64,000 nt of DNA from Lentisphaera araneosa HTCC2155 (GCF_000170755.1 NZ_ABCK01000022.1:1-64000), one strand, 5' to 3'; counted from the first letter of the stretch, positions 8,174-17,830 are shown. Made by a program: numbers and translations. Notes: a model not told the origin generated them from the sequence alone.

Positions 8174-10051
8174 GTGCCTGACCGAAATGAACCTAAGTCT
8201 TTTAAGTATAATAATTTATAAGGAAAATAAGTTGTGAGTTTTTCTAGAAAACAGTATTAAAGCACCCTATAAAACTTTTGTTTAAATGTATAGTACTTCA
8301 TCATAAACTACTTTTATCCAATAGGATACAGATAAAATAAAAGAACCCAAGGTGTCATATAGCATGCGTAATTTTACAAGTACACAAGCAGAATTAGGAG
8401 AAAACCCACTTCTCGGAGTCACGCCAATTGAACAAGTGAGACTCGACACATACTGCCGTGATGAAATAACCAAAACTCTTCGTGGTTTACAAGAAATTTA
8501 TCGAAACAAAGTTTTACTCAAAGAAATCCAAGATGTTTTGTCTGAATTAGTTCCTAAAGGAACATCCTGGAATGATGGACGTAAAGGAATGGATCTCTGG
8601 GTTGTTTTTGTTTTAGGCACTTTGCGTTTGAGCTGTAATTGGGATTATGACAAGCTCAAAAGTTGCTATGATTATCATCACAAAATTCGGGAGATCTGTG
8701 GAGTTGATCTTTTTTGTGATGTCGACATAGTTACAGGACGCCAAACATACACGATAACGTTAGCCTTTTTACAAAAGAAATTGCCAATAAAATTAGTAAG
8801 CTCGTAGTTGCTTTCAGCCATGAATTACTTTTCCCAGAAGAACGAGAATTACATAGTCGTTGCGATTCTTTTGTTTTGAAACGAATGTTCATTTCCCCAC
8901 TGATTTGAATCTATTAAAAGATTCTGTACGCAAAGTATTGAGCATCGGAGGCAAATTGGCTTCATCTTTGAAAATCACTGGCTGGCGTGAAGTAAAAAGC
9001 CAGCAAAAGAAATTCCATAGCCTTTATAATAAACTGAGCAAGATGCGTCACTCTAACTCGAAGAAAGAAGAGCGAAAGGAAAAACGTCGCTTAGAAATAG
9101 AGGAGATAATTAAGGATTACCTTAGTGTGGCTCGAGCTCATTTACTCAAAGCAAGAACTCTCCAGAATTCTTTAGATGAAGAGTGTCCCAAGCTTCAGTT
9201 AAACATGGATTACACGGACTTATTCATTAAGCAAATAAGTCGTAGAGTTCTTAATGGAGAGACTATTTCACCCGATGAAAAGGTGTATTCGATTTTTGAA
9301 CCTCACACAGAATGGATATGCAAAGGAAAAGCTGGGATCGTCAGGAACTGGCGTGAAGGTATGTGTAGTTGAAGATCAGTTTGGCTTTATTCTCGACCAT
9401 AGGATCATGAAGGGCGAGCAGGATAAAGACGTGGCGGTTGAAATGGTTCGTAAAAGTAAGGAGCTGTACCCTGGGCTGACATCGATGAGTTTTGATAAGG
9501 GTTTTTATTCAAAGGTAGATAAGGATGGTCAAAATAATCACTCCCGCATTGAAGCATTAGAGGTAAGAGCTCACCTCCCTGTAAAAGGTCGCCGAAATAA
9601 AGCTGCTCAAGAGCGTGAAAGTAAGGAGGCCTTTGTCGTCGCTCGCAAACAACACCCCGCAGTTGAATCAGCTATTAACGCTCTTGAAAGTCATGGTTTT
9701 GACCGATGCCCTGATAAGGGTACTCCTAATTTCGAACGTTATGCCGCTATGGCGATAAGTGCCAGTAATATCCATCATCTTGGTGCTATCATCATGGCCA
9801 GAGAAATCAAAGTCCTACGTAGAAAAAGAAAAAGCGCTTAAAGCTCTTCATAATAATAAAAACGCCATTCACGACGTACTTTCTCCTGCCTTGACTTAGT
9901 GAATAAATAGAAAAAAAGCCTTTGTTCTGACGCCTAGGCCTTAAAAAAATGATAATACTATGACTGCACGACACGTATAGCCATATTTTGAATTTTTATA
10001 TTAACTTAAAATCATCAACAAACTCATAAACACTGGGTTTTCGGTCACGCA
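8174..10051 (+). mobile_element. Decayed ISNCY-like (IS1202/ISDol1-type) insertion sequence, about 1.88 kb
   Basis: Ends are supported by short inverted repeats: TGCCTGACCGAAA from 8175 and TGCGTGACCGAAA on the minus strand from 10051. A 7-bp direct repeat, CTATTTA, flanks the element at 8167-8173 and 10052-10058. Removing the element with one repeat copy rejoins the host gene exactly in frame. Size and 7-bp duplication fit what I recall for the ISDol1 group, but the subgroup is not certain. The transposase is broken in three frames. Confidence 0.82.
8364..9841 (+). pseudogene. ISNCY-family DDE transposase, frameshifted
   Basis: Three consecutive reading frames encode one protein. Frame 3 (from the ATG at 8364) ends at 8807 after WNDGRKGMDLWVVFVLGTLRL. 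Frame 1 covers about 8860-9372 with FETNVHFPTDLNLL and EKVYSIFEPHTEWICKGKAG. Frame 2 covers about 9330-9841 with CVVEDQFGFILDHRIM and the later MSFDKGFYS. The order and the SIFEPHTEWI block are typical of ISNCY transposases. At least two frameshifts are needed (about 8760-8860 and near 9335), so the element cannot move by itself. Confidence 0.85.
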
Positions 10052-10058
10052 CTATTTA

Positions 10059-11870
10059 ACTCTAATCAAAAAAGAAGTTGCGGAAGCCGCAAAATATCAA
10101 GGTATCCGAACGAATAGTTATTACTCATGGTTTTATGGCCCCGTTACAAGTCTTATTTCCGAGTACACGATTGCTACAGGGGATAAACGCTACTTAAAAG
10201 ACTTGAAGCGCATAACCATGGAAATTGTCGAGGGGCAGAGTCCCGTAGGTTCTTGGGGGCATAAGTTTGTGGATCCCAATGGTCGCTTAAGAGGCTATGG
10301 CATGATGAATGCGCCCGGAGTTCCGCTAACAATATCTTTGGTTCTTGCACGTAAAGCCGGTGTACACAATTCTCAAATTGATACAGCCATAGATAAAAGC
10401 TGTAAGTTATTGCGATTTTATGTGGGCAAGGGGGCTATTCCCTATGGTGACCATCATCCCTGGACACAAACTCATGATGATAATGGCAAAAATGGCATGG
10501 CGGCAGTTTTGTATAATTTATTGAATGATGCCGAAGCGGCAGAATACTTTTCTCGAATGAGTGTGGCGACTCATTCGGATGAACGTGAAATGGGGCACAC
10601 AGGCAATTTCTTTAATATTCAATGGGCTATGTCATCTGTAGCTCTTTCCGGCCCCCAAGCAAGTGGTGCTTGGATGCGTGAGTACGCTTGGTATTATGAC
10701 CTAGCCCGGCGCTGGGATGGTGGTTTCATTCATCAGGGGGCACCCAAGGATCAGAAGGATGCCTACAGAAATTGGGATACGACTGGTGTTATGGCCTTAG
10801 CCTACGCACAATCGAAACGCCAAATCTACTTAAGCGGAAAGAAGTCACAAGTTATCCCCCAAATGTCCAGTTCAGAAGCAGAATGTGTCGTTGCCTTGGG
10901 GCGTGGTTGGACTAAAAAAAATAAGGACAAATTCTTGAGTGAAAGAAGTGATAAAGCTTTAGTTTTATCACTTAGATCTTGGTCACCAGTGATGAGGATT
11001 CGAGCCGCCAGTGAATTGGCCAAAAGAAACCCCAAAGACCTCAGGCCTTATTTAGAACTTTTGGATTCAAGTGACCTGTACGCGTCCTTAGGAGTCTGTG
11101 AACTTATGATTCATCTGAGAGGCAGAGCCCAAATCGCCGTTCCGTACTTGATTCGCTTGTTAGATCACCCCGACTTGTGGCTTCGTATAAAAGCGGCAGA
11201 TGCCCTTGCAGCCATTGGTCAAGCTTCAATCAAAGCCGTACCGAAAATGCTCAAAATGTTTGCAGAGACATCCCCGGAAGATCCACGGGGAATGCTTCAG
11301 CGTTACCTCTGTTTTGCCTTGTTCAGTCGACGAACGGGGCTTTTGGGGAAATCTCTTAAGGGCGTGGATAAAAAAGAACTCTTGAAGGCGGTACAACTCG
11401 GTTTGAAAAATGACGATGGCCGAGCAAGATCAAATCTTGGGAGCGTTTATGAAAATATCGAGTTCGAAGAACTTAAACCTATACTTCCGGCTATTATTGA
11501 GGCGATTGAGACCCCGGCGCCAAGCGGCATTATGTTTGCCGATGGGATTCGTACAGCCGGTTTAAAGCTCTTATGTACGCACAAAGTGGATGTGGGTTTG
11601 GGCTTAACTGTGGATTACATTAAGAATCAAAAAAAGCACGGCAGTCAAAAACGCATCAAAGAATTAATAAAGTACGTGGATTCTTATGGTGCTCATGCGA
11701 AGAAATATATAGCGAATTTGCAAGATATTATCGAATATTTCGAAAATGAAGAAGAAGGTTTCCCCAAACACCTAAGTAAACAAAAGGCGCAGGATTTGAA
11801 GGACTTGATTGAACGAATCAAAAAATCCAATGACAGCCCAAGCTTAAAGAGTCTCAAAACGATTGCATAG
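10059..11870 (+). pseudogene. DUF6288-type PDZ/HEAT protein, 3' part (split by insertion)
   Basis: 603 codons open from the element edge; the first usable start is a TTG at 10203, so translation of this part alone would lack the front and any signal peptide. It contains the DUF6288 core (LISEYTIATGDKRYL, SPVGSWGHKFVDPNGRLRGYG, PLTISLVLARKAGV, a later HTGNFFN and WDGGF) and, from about residue 240, HEAT-like repeats (RIRAASELAKRN, VPYLIRLLDHPDLWLRIKAADALAAIGQA). It belongs with 7598-8173 as one original gene. The sequence is otherwise undamaged, so the disruption may be fairly recent. Downstream it converges on a gene fragment at 11874. Confidence 0.8.
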
Positions 11871-11873
11871 AGC

Positions 11874-12047
11874 TCATTTTTTTTGAATATGAAAATCAAC
11901 ACGATTACCCACAGGCATGATAATTCGCATACGAGAAGGAGGCTGTCCTTCTTGAGCTCTCTGCAAGATACTGGCGTATGGGTAAATGCTCTTTATCCGC
12001 CTATCTGGCAAAGCTCTTGACCAAGCGACTATTAATCTGGCGATGAA
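11874..12047 (-). pseudogene. Degenerate 3' gene fragment, family unknown
   Basis: A 57-codon stretch ending in a TGA at 11876-11874 encodes ...RALPDRRIKSIYPYASIL and, further on, IIMPVGNRVDFHIQKK, bounded upstream by stops. It looks coding, and a diverged relative lies at 52099-52195 on the plus strand (VLPDRRIKSMYLYSSIL), so it is a dispersed remnant. I do not recognise the family. A hairpin (12064-12076) and the group II intron lie immediately upstream of it. Confidence 0.45.
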
Positions 12048-12570
12048 TTAGATTTACTTTTGAGTGCTGAAAGCACGGTATAGTACGCCTATGCGTACAC
12101 AACATCAGCGAGGTGAAAGACCTCGTCAGGGTTGACCGTCAGCCCTGTAGTCGAAGTCAACTGCGTCGTTGTGAAACGGGGTGGGTAGTAGGGCCTAGAC
12201 GAAATATCAGTCCGTAGGATGACGAACGCGTTTCGGCCGGTCAGGGTGTCGAGCCTGCTGTGTCATGGCGAAGACCAGAGAGCGGGAGGAAGAGCTGCGT
12301 AGCCTGAGGGCGAAGTAAGCCAACTGCTCAAGTTGTACACGCTGAAGAAAGACGGAAAGAAAAGCGGTGTATAAACGCTGACAGGTGATTGGTGATGGAA
12401 TGGTATGAAGATGTTGTGGATTAAGTAGGGAGACCTGTGTGGTCAGTACGGATTAATCCGCCACGCAGGAGTCAGAGCCCTCATAGTAGCGATGAAGGTG
12501 GTGAAAGCCACTGGAGCAAAGGGGGGCAGGAAGGTGAAACTGAGAAGAAAAGAATAGAAGGAATATAAGA

Positions 12571-13911
12571 ATGTCAGAAATGGCTAAACAAATATTACGA
12601 CGAGATGAACGCTTTGTTGAAATACAAGCGTGGGCGTCACCTTCTGTCTGGACGGATCAGATGCTGAAAACTCTTCATAGAGGAGTTGAAAGAGGTAAAT
12701 GGTACAGCTTATCCGATAAGTTGATGCGTAAGAATAATATCATGGAAGCTTGGGAAAAAGTCTGCTCAAATAAGGGCTCACATGGAGTGGATATGATATC
12801 AACTGAACGCTACGAGTCAGAGTTAGAACATAATAACGCTAAGCTTCTCGAAGAACTGCAAGATGGAAGGTATGATCCCCGTGCAGTGCGTCGTGTGGGA
12901 ATCCCAAAAGGAGATGGTCGAAAGACAAGACCTCTGGGAATACCCACAGTGCGTGATCGAGTAGTTCAAACAGCTCTGAAACATGTGATAGAGCCGATAT
13001 TTGATATCGACTTCTCGCCCTACAGTTTTGGATTTCGTCCAAAGCTGGGTTGCAAGGATGCACTTAGACGAGTGAATGAATTGTTAAAGCAGGGCTATCT
13101 CTATGTTATGGATGCCGACATCCAAAGCTACTTCGATACTATACCACATGAGAAACTCATGAGTCGAGTCAAGGAAAAGATCATTGATGGTAAAATTCTT
13201 GATCTGATCGAACAATTCCTCAAAGCCAATATCTTTGATGGTCTCAAACATTGGGAACCTGAAGAAGGTACACCGCAGGGAGGAATTATCAGTCCTCTGT
13301 TAGCAAATATCTATCTTGATCCCTTTGATCACAAGATGACCGAGGCTGGATTCGAGATAGTGCGCTATGCAGACGATTTCCTGATCATGTGTAAAAGTAA
13401 AGAATCAGCCAAAAGGGCATTGCGCAAAACGCGAAGGTGGATGAAAGCCAATGGGCTGAAACTTCATCCAGAAAAAACGCGAATTGCCGACATGACAGAG
13501 AAGTGCGAGTACTTCGAGTTTCTCGGATACCATTTCGAGAGAACGCGAAATACACATCGCATTAAACGTTGGCCAAGGAAGCAGAGCCTGAAGAAATGCA
13601 AAGATGCCATACGCAAGAAAACGAGGAGAAGCAATAAGGACTCAATAGAGGACATAATTGCTTACCTTCGGCCAAATCTTGTCGGATGGTATCAATACTT
13701 CAAGCACTCCACTGTGTATGCAATGCGAGGTATAGATGAATTTACACGCAGAAGACTGCGCAGCATTATAGCCAAATATAATCGCAAGAAAGGTTCTCAT
13801 CGCATGATTGATACTCGTAAATACAATAAAGCCTACTTTACAGATCTAGGCTTCTTTTCACTGGAAGAAGTTTGGAAACTGGAATTTCAGTCTCTTCGGA
13901 GTAAGCACTGA
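12571..13911 (+). CDS. ltrA: Group II intron-encoded reverse transcriptase/maturase
   Basis: 446 residues. RT blocks are all visible: KTRPLGIPTVRDRVVQ (RT2), DADIQSYFDTIPH (RT3), GTPQGGIISPLLANIYLD (RT4) and the catalytic RYADDFLIM (RT5), then GLKLHPEKT and FEFLGYHF (RT6/7). The C-terminus holds the maturase (GIIM) helix region, including LVGWYQYF. No HNH endonuclease Cys/His cluster follows, so target DNA is probably cut by reverse splicing only or primed from replication forks. It works with the surrounding intron RNA for splicing and retrohoming. The gene is complete with no frameshift, so the intron may be mobile. Confidence 0.95.
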   Translation: MSEMAKQILRRDERFVEIQAWASPSVWTDQMLKTLHRGVERGKWYSLSDKLMRKNNIMEAWEKVCSNKGSHGVDMISTERYESELEHNNAKLLEELQDGRYDPRAVRRVGIPKGDGRKTRPLGIPTVRDRVVQTALKHVIEPIFDIDFSPYSFGFRPKLGCKDALRRVNELLKQGYLYVMDADIQSYFDTIPHEKLMSRVKEKIIDGKILDLIEQFLKANIFDGLKHWEPEEGTPQGGIISPLLANIYLDPFDHKMTEAGFEIVRYADDFLIMCKSKESAKRALRKTRRWMKANGLKLHPEKTRIADMTEKCEYFEFLGYHFERTRNTHRIKRWPRKQSLKKCKDAIRKKTRRSNKDSIEDIIAYLRPNLVGWYQYFKHSTVYAMRGIDEFTRRRLRSIIAKYNRKKGSHRMIDTRKYNKAYFTDLGFFSLEEVWKLEFQSLRSKH

Positions 13912-13916
13912 CTGGA

Positions 13917-13991
13917 GAGCCGTATGCGGGAGAACCGCACGTACGGTTCGGAAGGAGGGGAGACTCCGCAAGGAGTCTTCCCTACCCTTAT
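13917..13991 (+). ncRNA. Group II intron domains V and VI
   Basis: Domain V is a 33-nt hairpin at 13917-13949 starting GAGCCGTATGCGG and ending GTACGGTTC, the most conserved catalytic piece of group II introns. Domain VI follows as a GC-rich stem around a GCAA loop at about 13957-13983 and should carry the branch-point A. The maturase stop overlaps the region just upstream. Confidence 0.85.
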
Positions 13992-13997
13992 AATTAG

Positions 13998-14160
13998 CCT
14001 AGCTCGTGAGAGCTAGGTATATGTGAAACAAAAAATCACGAGTTCTGAAGGAACGGCATAGTGCTCTAATCCATGCTTACAGCATTCATAATATGACTAT
14101 GTACATTATTATCCCAAGGCTTACGCCATTGGGCTAAATTGAGTCATGCTTTCAGCATTA
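13998..14160. repeat. Array of short hairpins between intron and propeller gene
   Basis: Five small palindromes in 160 bp: CCTAGCTC/GAGCTAGG (13998-14017), GTTCTGAAGGAAC (14042-14054), ATGCTTACAGCAT (14073-14085), CCCAAGGCTTACGCCATTGGG (14113-14133; given as its two arms CCCAA and TTGGG), and ATGCTTTCAGCAT (14146-14158). The same layout of different hairpins recurs at 17993-18078 and 25641-25731. No gene is seen in 13992-14285 apart from the leader of the next gene, with an AAAGGA ribosome site at about 14275. Confidence 0.7.
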
Positions 14161-14285
14161 TATTAAACTAGTAAAAAATCAAAGACTTGTTGTTATCGTC
14201 ATAAAAAATGCCTAAATTTTTAAAGATTTAAACTTAAATGAAATAATCGTATAAAGTAAAAGTATTTAAACATCAAAGGATAATT

Positions 14286-17180
14286 ATGAAACTAGTACCA
14301 AAATTTCTCTTTTCGTGCTCACTCATCATGAGCTTCGCAGGAACTGGCATGGCGCAAGGTACGGCCACTCCACCAGAACGCATTAAAATAGCCAATGGCT
14401 TCAAAGTCGATTTACTTTACTCAGTCCCCAGGTCTCAGGGCTCATGGGTAGCAATGTGCACCGACGATAAGGGTAGACTCATCGTCAGTGACCAAACTGG
14501 TGGCATTTATCGTTTCCCCGCCCCGGCAACGGGAAAGAAACTTGATGCTTCAAAAATTGAACAAATCACTTATGCACCAGTAAGCACACTAAAGAAGGGA
14601 GCTAAACGAAGCAAAGCTGAAAAATCACTCCCCTTACTCGGTCATGCTCAGGGCTTATGTTATGCCTTTGATAGCCTTTATGTCGTTGTTAACGGCCGTA
14701 ACACACCTACGGGTTCCGGAATTTATCGTTTGCGCGATACCAATAATGACGACCGTTTCGATAAGATAGATGTGATTCGCAAACTGGATTCCACCGGTGG
14801 CGAGCATGGACCCCATGGTATTATCAAATCTCCTGACGGCAAACACCTTTTAGTTGTTATGGGTAACCAAACTGAGTTGCCACGTGATTACAGTCATTCA
14901 CGTGTACCAGAACTATGGGGCGAAGATCAGCTTTTAAAACCTATCGAACACTTTATGGTGGGCTCAAAAGCACCACTTGGTCACGTTGCACAAATTGATC
15001 CGGAAGGTAAGACATGGGATGTCATTGCCACTGGTTTCCGCAACCAGTACGATATTGATGTAAACCAGCAGGGTGAACTCTTTACTTTTGACGCAGACAT
15101 GGAATGGGATCTAAATACTCCTTGGTACCGCCCAACTCGTGTTAATCACATTATTGATGGTGCTGACTACGGCTGGCGTAACGGTACGGGTAAATTCATG
15201 GATTACTGCAGCGACACTTTTGGAGCCGTTGTTGACATCGGACCAGGTTCCCCAACGGGCGTAAGCTTTGCTTACGGTGCTAAATTCCCAGCTAAGTATC
15301 AACACGCTTTTTATATTAGTGACTGGTCATACGGTAAACTTTATGCCGTACACATGACTCCTAAAGGATCGACTTATACGGCGAGTATCGAAGAATTCGC
15401 CAGTGCTCAGCCATTGCCTTTAACAGATCTTCTTATTCACCCTGATGGCAATATGTACGTCACTATTGGTGGCCGCGGTGTTCAGTCAGGACTTTATCGC
15501 ATTCGTTACACAGGTTCAGAGTCAACAGCTCCTGCCAAGGCCTTGGTCGGTGGTGAAGATGCTCGCGAAAAACGCAGAGAACTTGAATCGTTTCTTCAGG
15601 ATGGTGCGAAGCCCGCAAATACCGCTCAGTTAGGTCAAGTTTGGAAGGCTTTGGGCTCCAGTGATCGCGGCATCCGTCACGCGGCACGTGCGACTATGGA
15701 AAAACAAGATGTCTCGAAATGGAAAAGTCGTGCTCTAAGTGAAAAAGATGCTCAAACTGCCTTAGCCGCACTCATTGCTTTAGCTCGTAAAGACAAAAAT
15801 TCTTCTGCGGAGATCTTAAGTCAGCTCATGAGCTTTGATTACAAGTCTTTGAAAAAGCAGCAAAGATTGGATTTATTACGCGCTATGACTCTAGCTATGA
15901 CTCGTGGAGGCAAGCCTAATAAGGCTCTATCCGGTCAGCTTGTATCTTATTTAGATCAGGTTTATCCGGCCATCACTCCAGAAGAGAATCGTGACCTCTC
16001 ATTATTAGTGGGCTTTTTACAAGCTCCTTATGCTGCGCGTAAGGGGATTGAACTGCTAGTTGAAGCTTCCGGTCAAGAAGAGCAAATCGGCTATGCACTC
16101 AATCTTCGTTACCTCAACGTCGGATGGACCCCGGAATTACGTAAGCAGTATTTTGAATGGTTTGTTCTAGCGGGTGGCTACTCAGGTGGTGCAAGATTCA
16201 AAAACTACCTTAAAGATGTTAAGAAGCACGCTGTTGCCTCTGTCCCCAAGGCAGAACTGAACAAAGAACTTCAGGCAGTTATTAATAAGAAGTCAAAAAG
16301 TACTGGCCCACGCTTTAGTCTGAAGGCCCGTAGCTTTGTTAAAAACTGGACGAACAAGGACCTCAAAGAGCTTGCTGGCAAGGGCGTAGAACCGGGCAGA
16401 AACTACAAGAATGGTCGTCAAATGTTTGGCACAGGTAGCTGTTACGCTTGTCACCGCTTCAATAATGAGGGCGGGGCAGTTGGTCCTGATTTAACATCTG
16501 CTCGCGGAAAGTTCGGTGCCTATGATTTACTGGAAGCTATCGTTGACCCAGGCAAAGATATCAGTGATCAGTACGGTGCAAGCATCTTCAAATTGAAAGA
16601 CGGCAAAGTTATTACTGGTCGCATTATGAACATGCGTCATCCTGAATATTGGATAAATACTGACATGATGAACCCTAGTGCAAATACCAGAGTTAATGTA
16701 AATAAAATTGAATCCATCGAAGAGTCGCCAATTTCTATGATGCCTCCGGGCCTTCTCAATACCATGACTAAAGATGATATCCAGGATCTTCTCGCCTACC
16801 TCATCTCAGGCGGCGACCCTGATCATGAATTTTTCAAAGGCAGTCAAAGTTCAGCGGGAGCTAAGCAGCTCTTCAATGGTAAAGACCTCTCTGGATGGAA
16901 GGGCGATTCCAAACTTTGGAAAGTCGAAGATGGTGTCATCTATGGTAGTACTCATGGTCATAAGATTCCTTTGAATTCATTCCTCGTATGGGAAGGTGGT
17001 GATGTTGAAGACTTCCACCTCACTTGGGAAGCTAAATTTGAAGGCAATAACTCCGGTATGATGTACCGCGCTTTTTGGAATGACGAGAGCATTTATCGCC
17101 TTAGTGGTTATCAATGCGACATGCACCCGAAACCTGAATTTGTAGCCATGCTCTATGGTGAAGGTCTTGGCGTGAAATAA
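14286..17180 (+). CDS. Exported beta-propeller / HEAT / cytochrome c / DUF1080 protein, ended by an internal stop
   Basis: 964 residues with a signal peptide ending GTGMAQG. Residues 40-410 form a six-bladed-propeller dehydrogenase-like domain of the PVC membrane-bound type (DNNDDRFDKID-like spacing, GEHGPHGI, HVAQIDPEG, GFRNQYDI, GADYGWRNG). Residues 430-640 are HEAT-like helices. A c-type heme motif, CYACH, lies at about residue 719 with GPDLT behind it. From about residue 859 a DUF1080 (3-keto-disaccharide hydrolase-like) domain begins (LFNGKDLSGWKG). A TAA at 17178-17180 cuts this last domain in the middle, and homologous coding continues in the same frame to 17474. It would act in the periplasm in oxidative sugar metabolism; this is inference from domain content. 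Intact ancestor: 1062 residues. Confidence 0.82.
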   Translation: MKLVPKFLFSCSLIMSFAGTGMAQGTATPPERIKIANGFKVDLLYSVPRSQGSWVAMCTDDKGRLIVSDQTGGIYRFPAPATGKKLDASKIEQITYAPVSTLKKGAKRSKAEKSLPLLGHAQGLCYAFDSLYVVVNGRNTPTGSGIYRLRDTNNDDRFDKIDVIRKLDSTGGEHGPHGIIKSPDGKHLLVVMGNQTELPRDYSHSRVPELWGEDQLLKPIEHFMVGSKAPLGHVAQIDPEGKTWDVIATGFRNQYDIDVNQQGELFTFDADMEWDLNTPWYRPTRVNHIIDGADYGWRNGTGKFMDYCSDTFGAVVDIGPGSPTGVSFAYGAKFPAKYQHAFYISDWSYGKLYAVHMTPKGSTYTASIEEFASAQPLPLTDLLIHPDGNMYVTIGGRGVQSGLYRIRYTGSESTAPAKALVGGEDAREKRRELESFLQDGAKPANTAQLGQVWKALGSSDRGIRHAARATMEKQDVSKWKSRALSEKDAQTALAALIALARKDKNSSAEILSQLMSFDYKSLKKQQRLDLLRAMTLAMTRGGKPNKALSGQLVSYLDQVYPAITPEENRDLSLLVGFLQAPYAARKGIELLVEASGQEEQIGYALNLRYLNVGWTPELRKQYFEWFVLAGGYSGGARFKNYLKDVKKHAVASVPKAELNKELQAVINKKSKSTGPRFSLKARSFVKNWTNKDLKELAGKGVEPGRNYKNGRQMFGTGSCYACHRFNNEGGAVGPDLTSARGKFGAYDLLEAIVDPGKDISDQYGASIFKLKDGKVITGRIMNMRHPEYWINTDMMNPSANTRVNVNKIESIEESPISMMPPGLLNTMTKDDIQDLLAYLISGGDPDHEFFKGSQSSAGAKQLFNGKDLSGWKGDSKLWKVEDGVIYGSTHGHKIPLNSFLVWEGGDVEDFHLTWEAKFEGNNSGMMYRAFWNDESIYRLSGYQCDMHPKPEFVAMLYGEGLGVK

Positions 17181-17474
17181 CTAAGACGTGGAATCATTGC
17201 TAAGCGCGGTCAAAAAGTTGAAGTTGACGCCAATAGAAAGGTGAAAGTTACTGGAGAAACAACTAAACCTGAACAGCTGGATCTGACTCAATGGCAAACT
17301 TACGAAGTCATTTGCAAAGGCAATCGCCTCATTCACAAGATCAATGGTAAAGTCACTGTAGATATTACTGACAATCATCCGGAAGCACTCAAAAAGGGCA
17401 TGATTGGCATGCAGCTCCACAAAGGTGTACCCATGAAAGCTTGGTTTAAAAATATTCAGTTAAAAAAGTTTTAG
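17181..17474 (+). pseudogene. Remainder of DUF1080 domain after in-frame stop
   Basis: The frame of the previous gene continues past its TAA for 97 codons (RRGIIAKRGQKVEVDANRKV, then ...GMQLHKGVPMKAWFKNIQLKKF) to a TAG at 17472-17474. This is the second half of the DUF1080 beta-sandwich, whose typical end is a G-xx-LQ-H-G then F-RNI-xL-K pattern. No frameshift is needed; one base change in the stop would restore the protein. It is either a recent nonsense mutation, a sequencing error or a read-through site. Confidence 0.8.
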
Positions 17475-17479
17475 TTTTA

Positions 17480-17830
17480 TGAGGGGGGCGCTTCGCTTAG
17501 GCTAAGGCACTTAGTGCTTGGGTAGCGCTTCCGCTTGGTTGGCGCTTCCGCTTAGGTCGCGCTTCGCTTAGGTATCGCTTCGATCAAGGTTTTAGGAATC
17601 AGGTCACAGGAAAATAGAGTTGCCCCTACGACAGACGTTTGATATAAAATAATGTCCGCCTTTATGGAAATACCCTGGGAGCCCCGCATTTCAATGTGGC
17701 GTTAAGCTGCATATAAAAAATATTCATCCACAGATGTCGCAGATTTACACAGATAGGTATCGCTTCGCTCAAGGTAGCGCACTTCGTGCTTAGGTAGCGG
17801 CAGCAAGTTGCCTTAGGGATAAGGTGATAG
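17480..17830. repeat. Interspersed short repeats (GCGCTTCGCTTAGG family) and a longer shared block
   Basis: A gene-free stretch. Between 17487 and 17590 and again at 17756-17815 there are variants of GGTATCGCTTCGCTCAAGG, each with a small palindromic core such as GCTTCGC, CACTTCGTG or GCAGCAAGTTGC. Between them, 17650-17756 holds a block (TGTCCGCCTTTATGG, GGGAGCCCCGCAT, CATCCACAGAT) that is repeated with changes at 50478-50560 and 50740-50775. The whole region therefore shares its build with 50395-50790. Confidence 0.75.

Larger units (their letters stand above)
12083..13991 (+). mobile_element. Group II intron with maturase ORF (boundaries approximate)
   Basis: About 490 nt of G-rich, structured sequence precede the maturase gene. 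Domain V follows it at 13917-13949 (GAGCCGTATGCGG, a GAGAA loop, then CGCACGTACGGTTC) with the AGC triad at 13918-13920. Domain VI is the next stem-loop, with GCAA as its loop. The 3' end is near 13985-13991. The 5' end is less certain; GTACG at 12083 is my best candidate for the usual GUGYG start. A short hairpin, GTGCTgaaAGCAC, at 12064-12076 lies just outside, which resembles the habit of some intron classes to insert next to hairpins. Confidence 0.8.

Noticed and set aside
9254-9841. Separate gene of 195 residues
   Set aside because: It is the last third of the frameshifted ISNCY transposase.
12061-12082. Intron 5' end at GTGCT (12064)
   Set aside because: GTGCTgaaAGCAC is a closed hairpin like those in the surrounding arrays, so the intron more likely starts after it; not settled.
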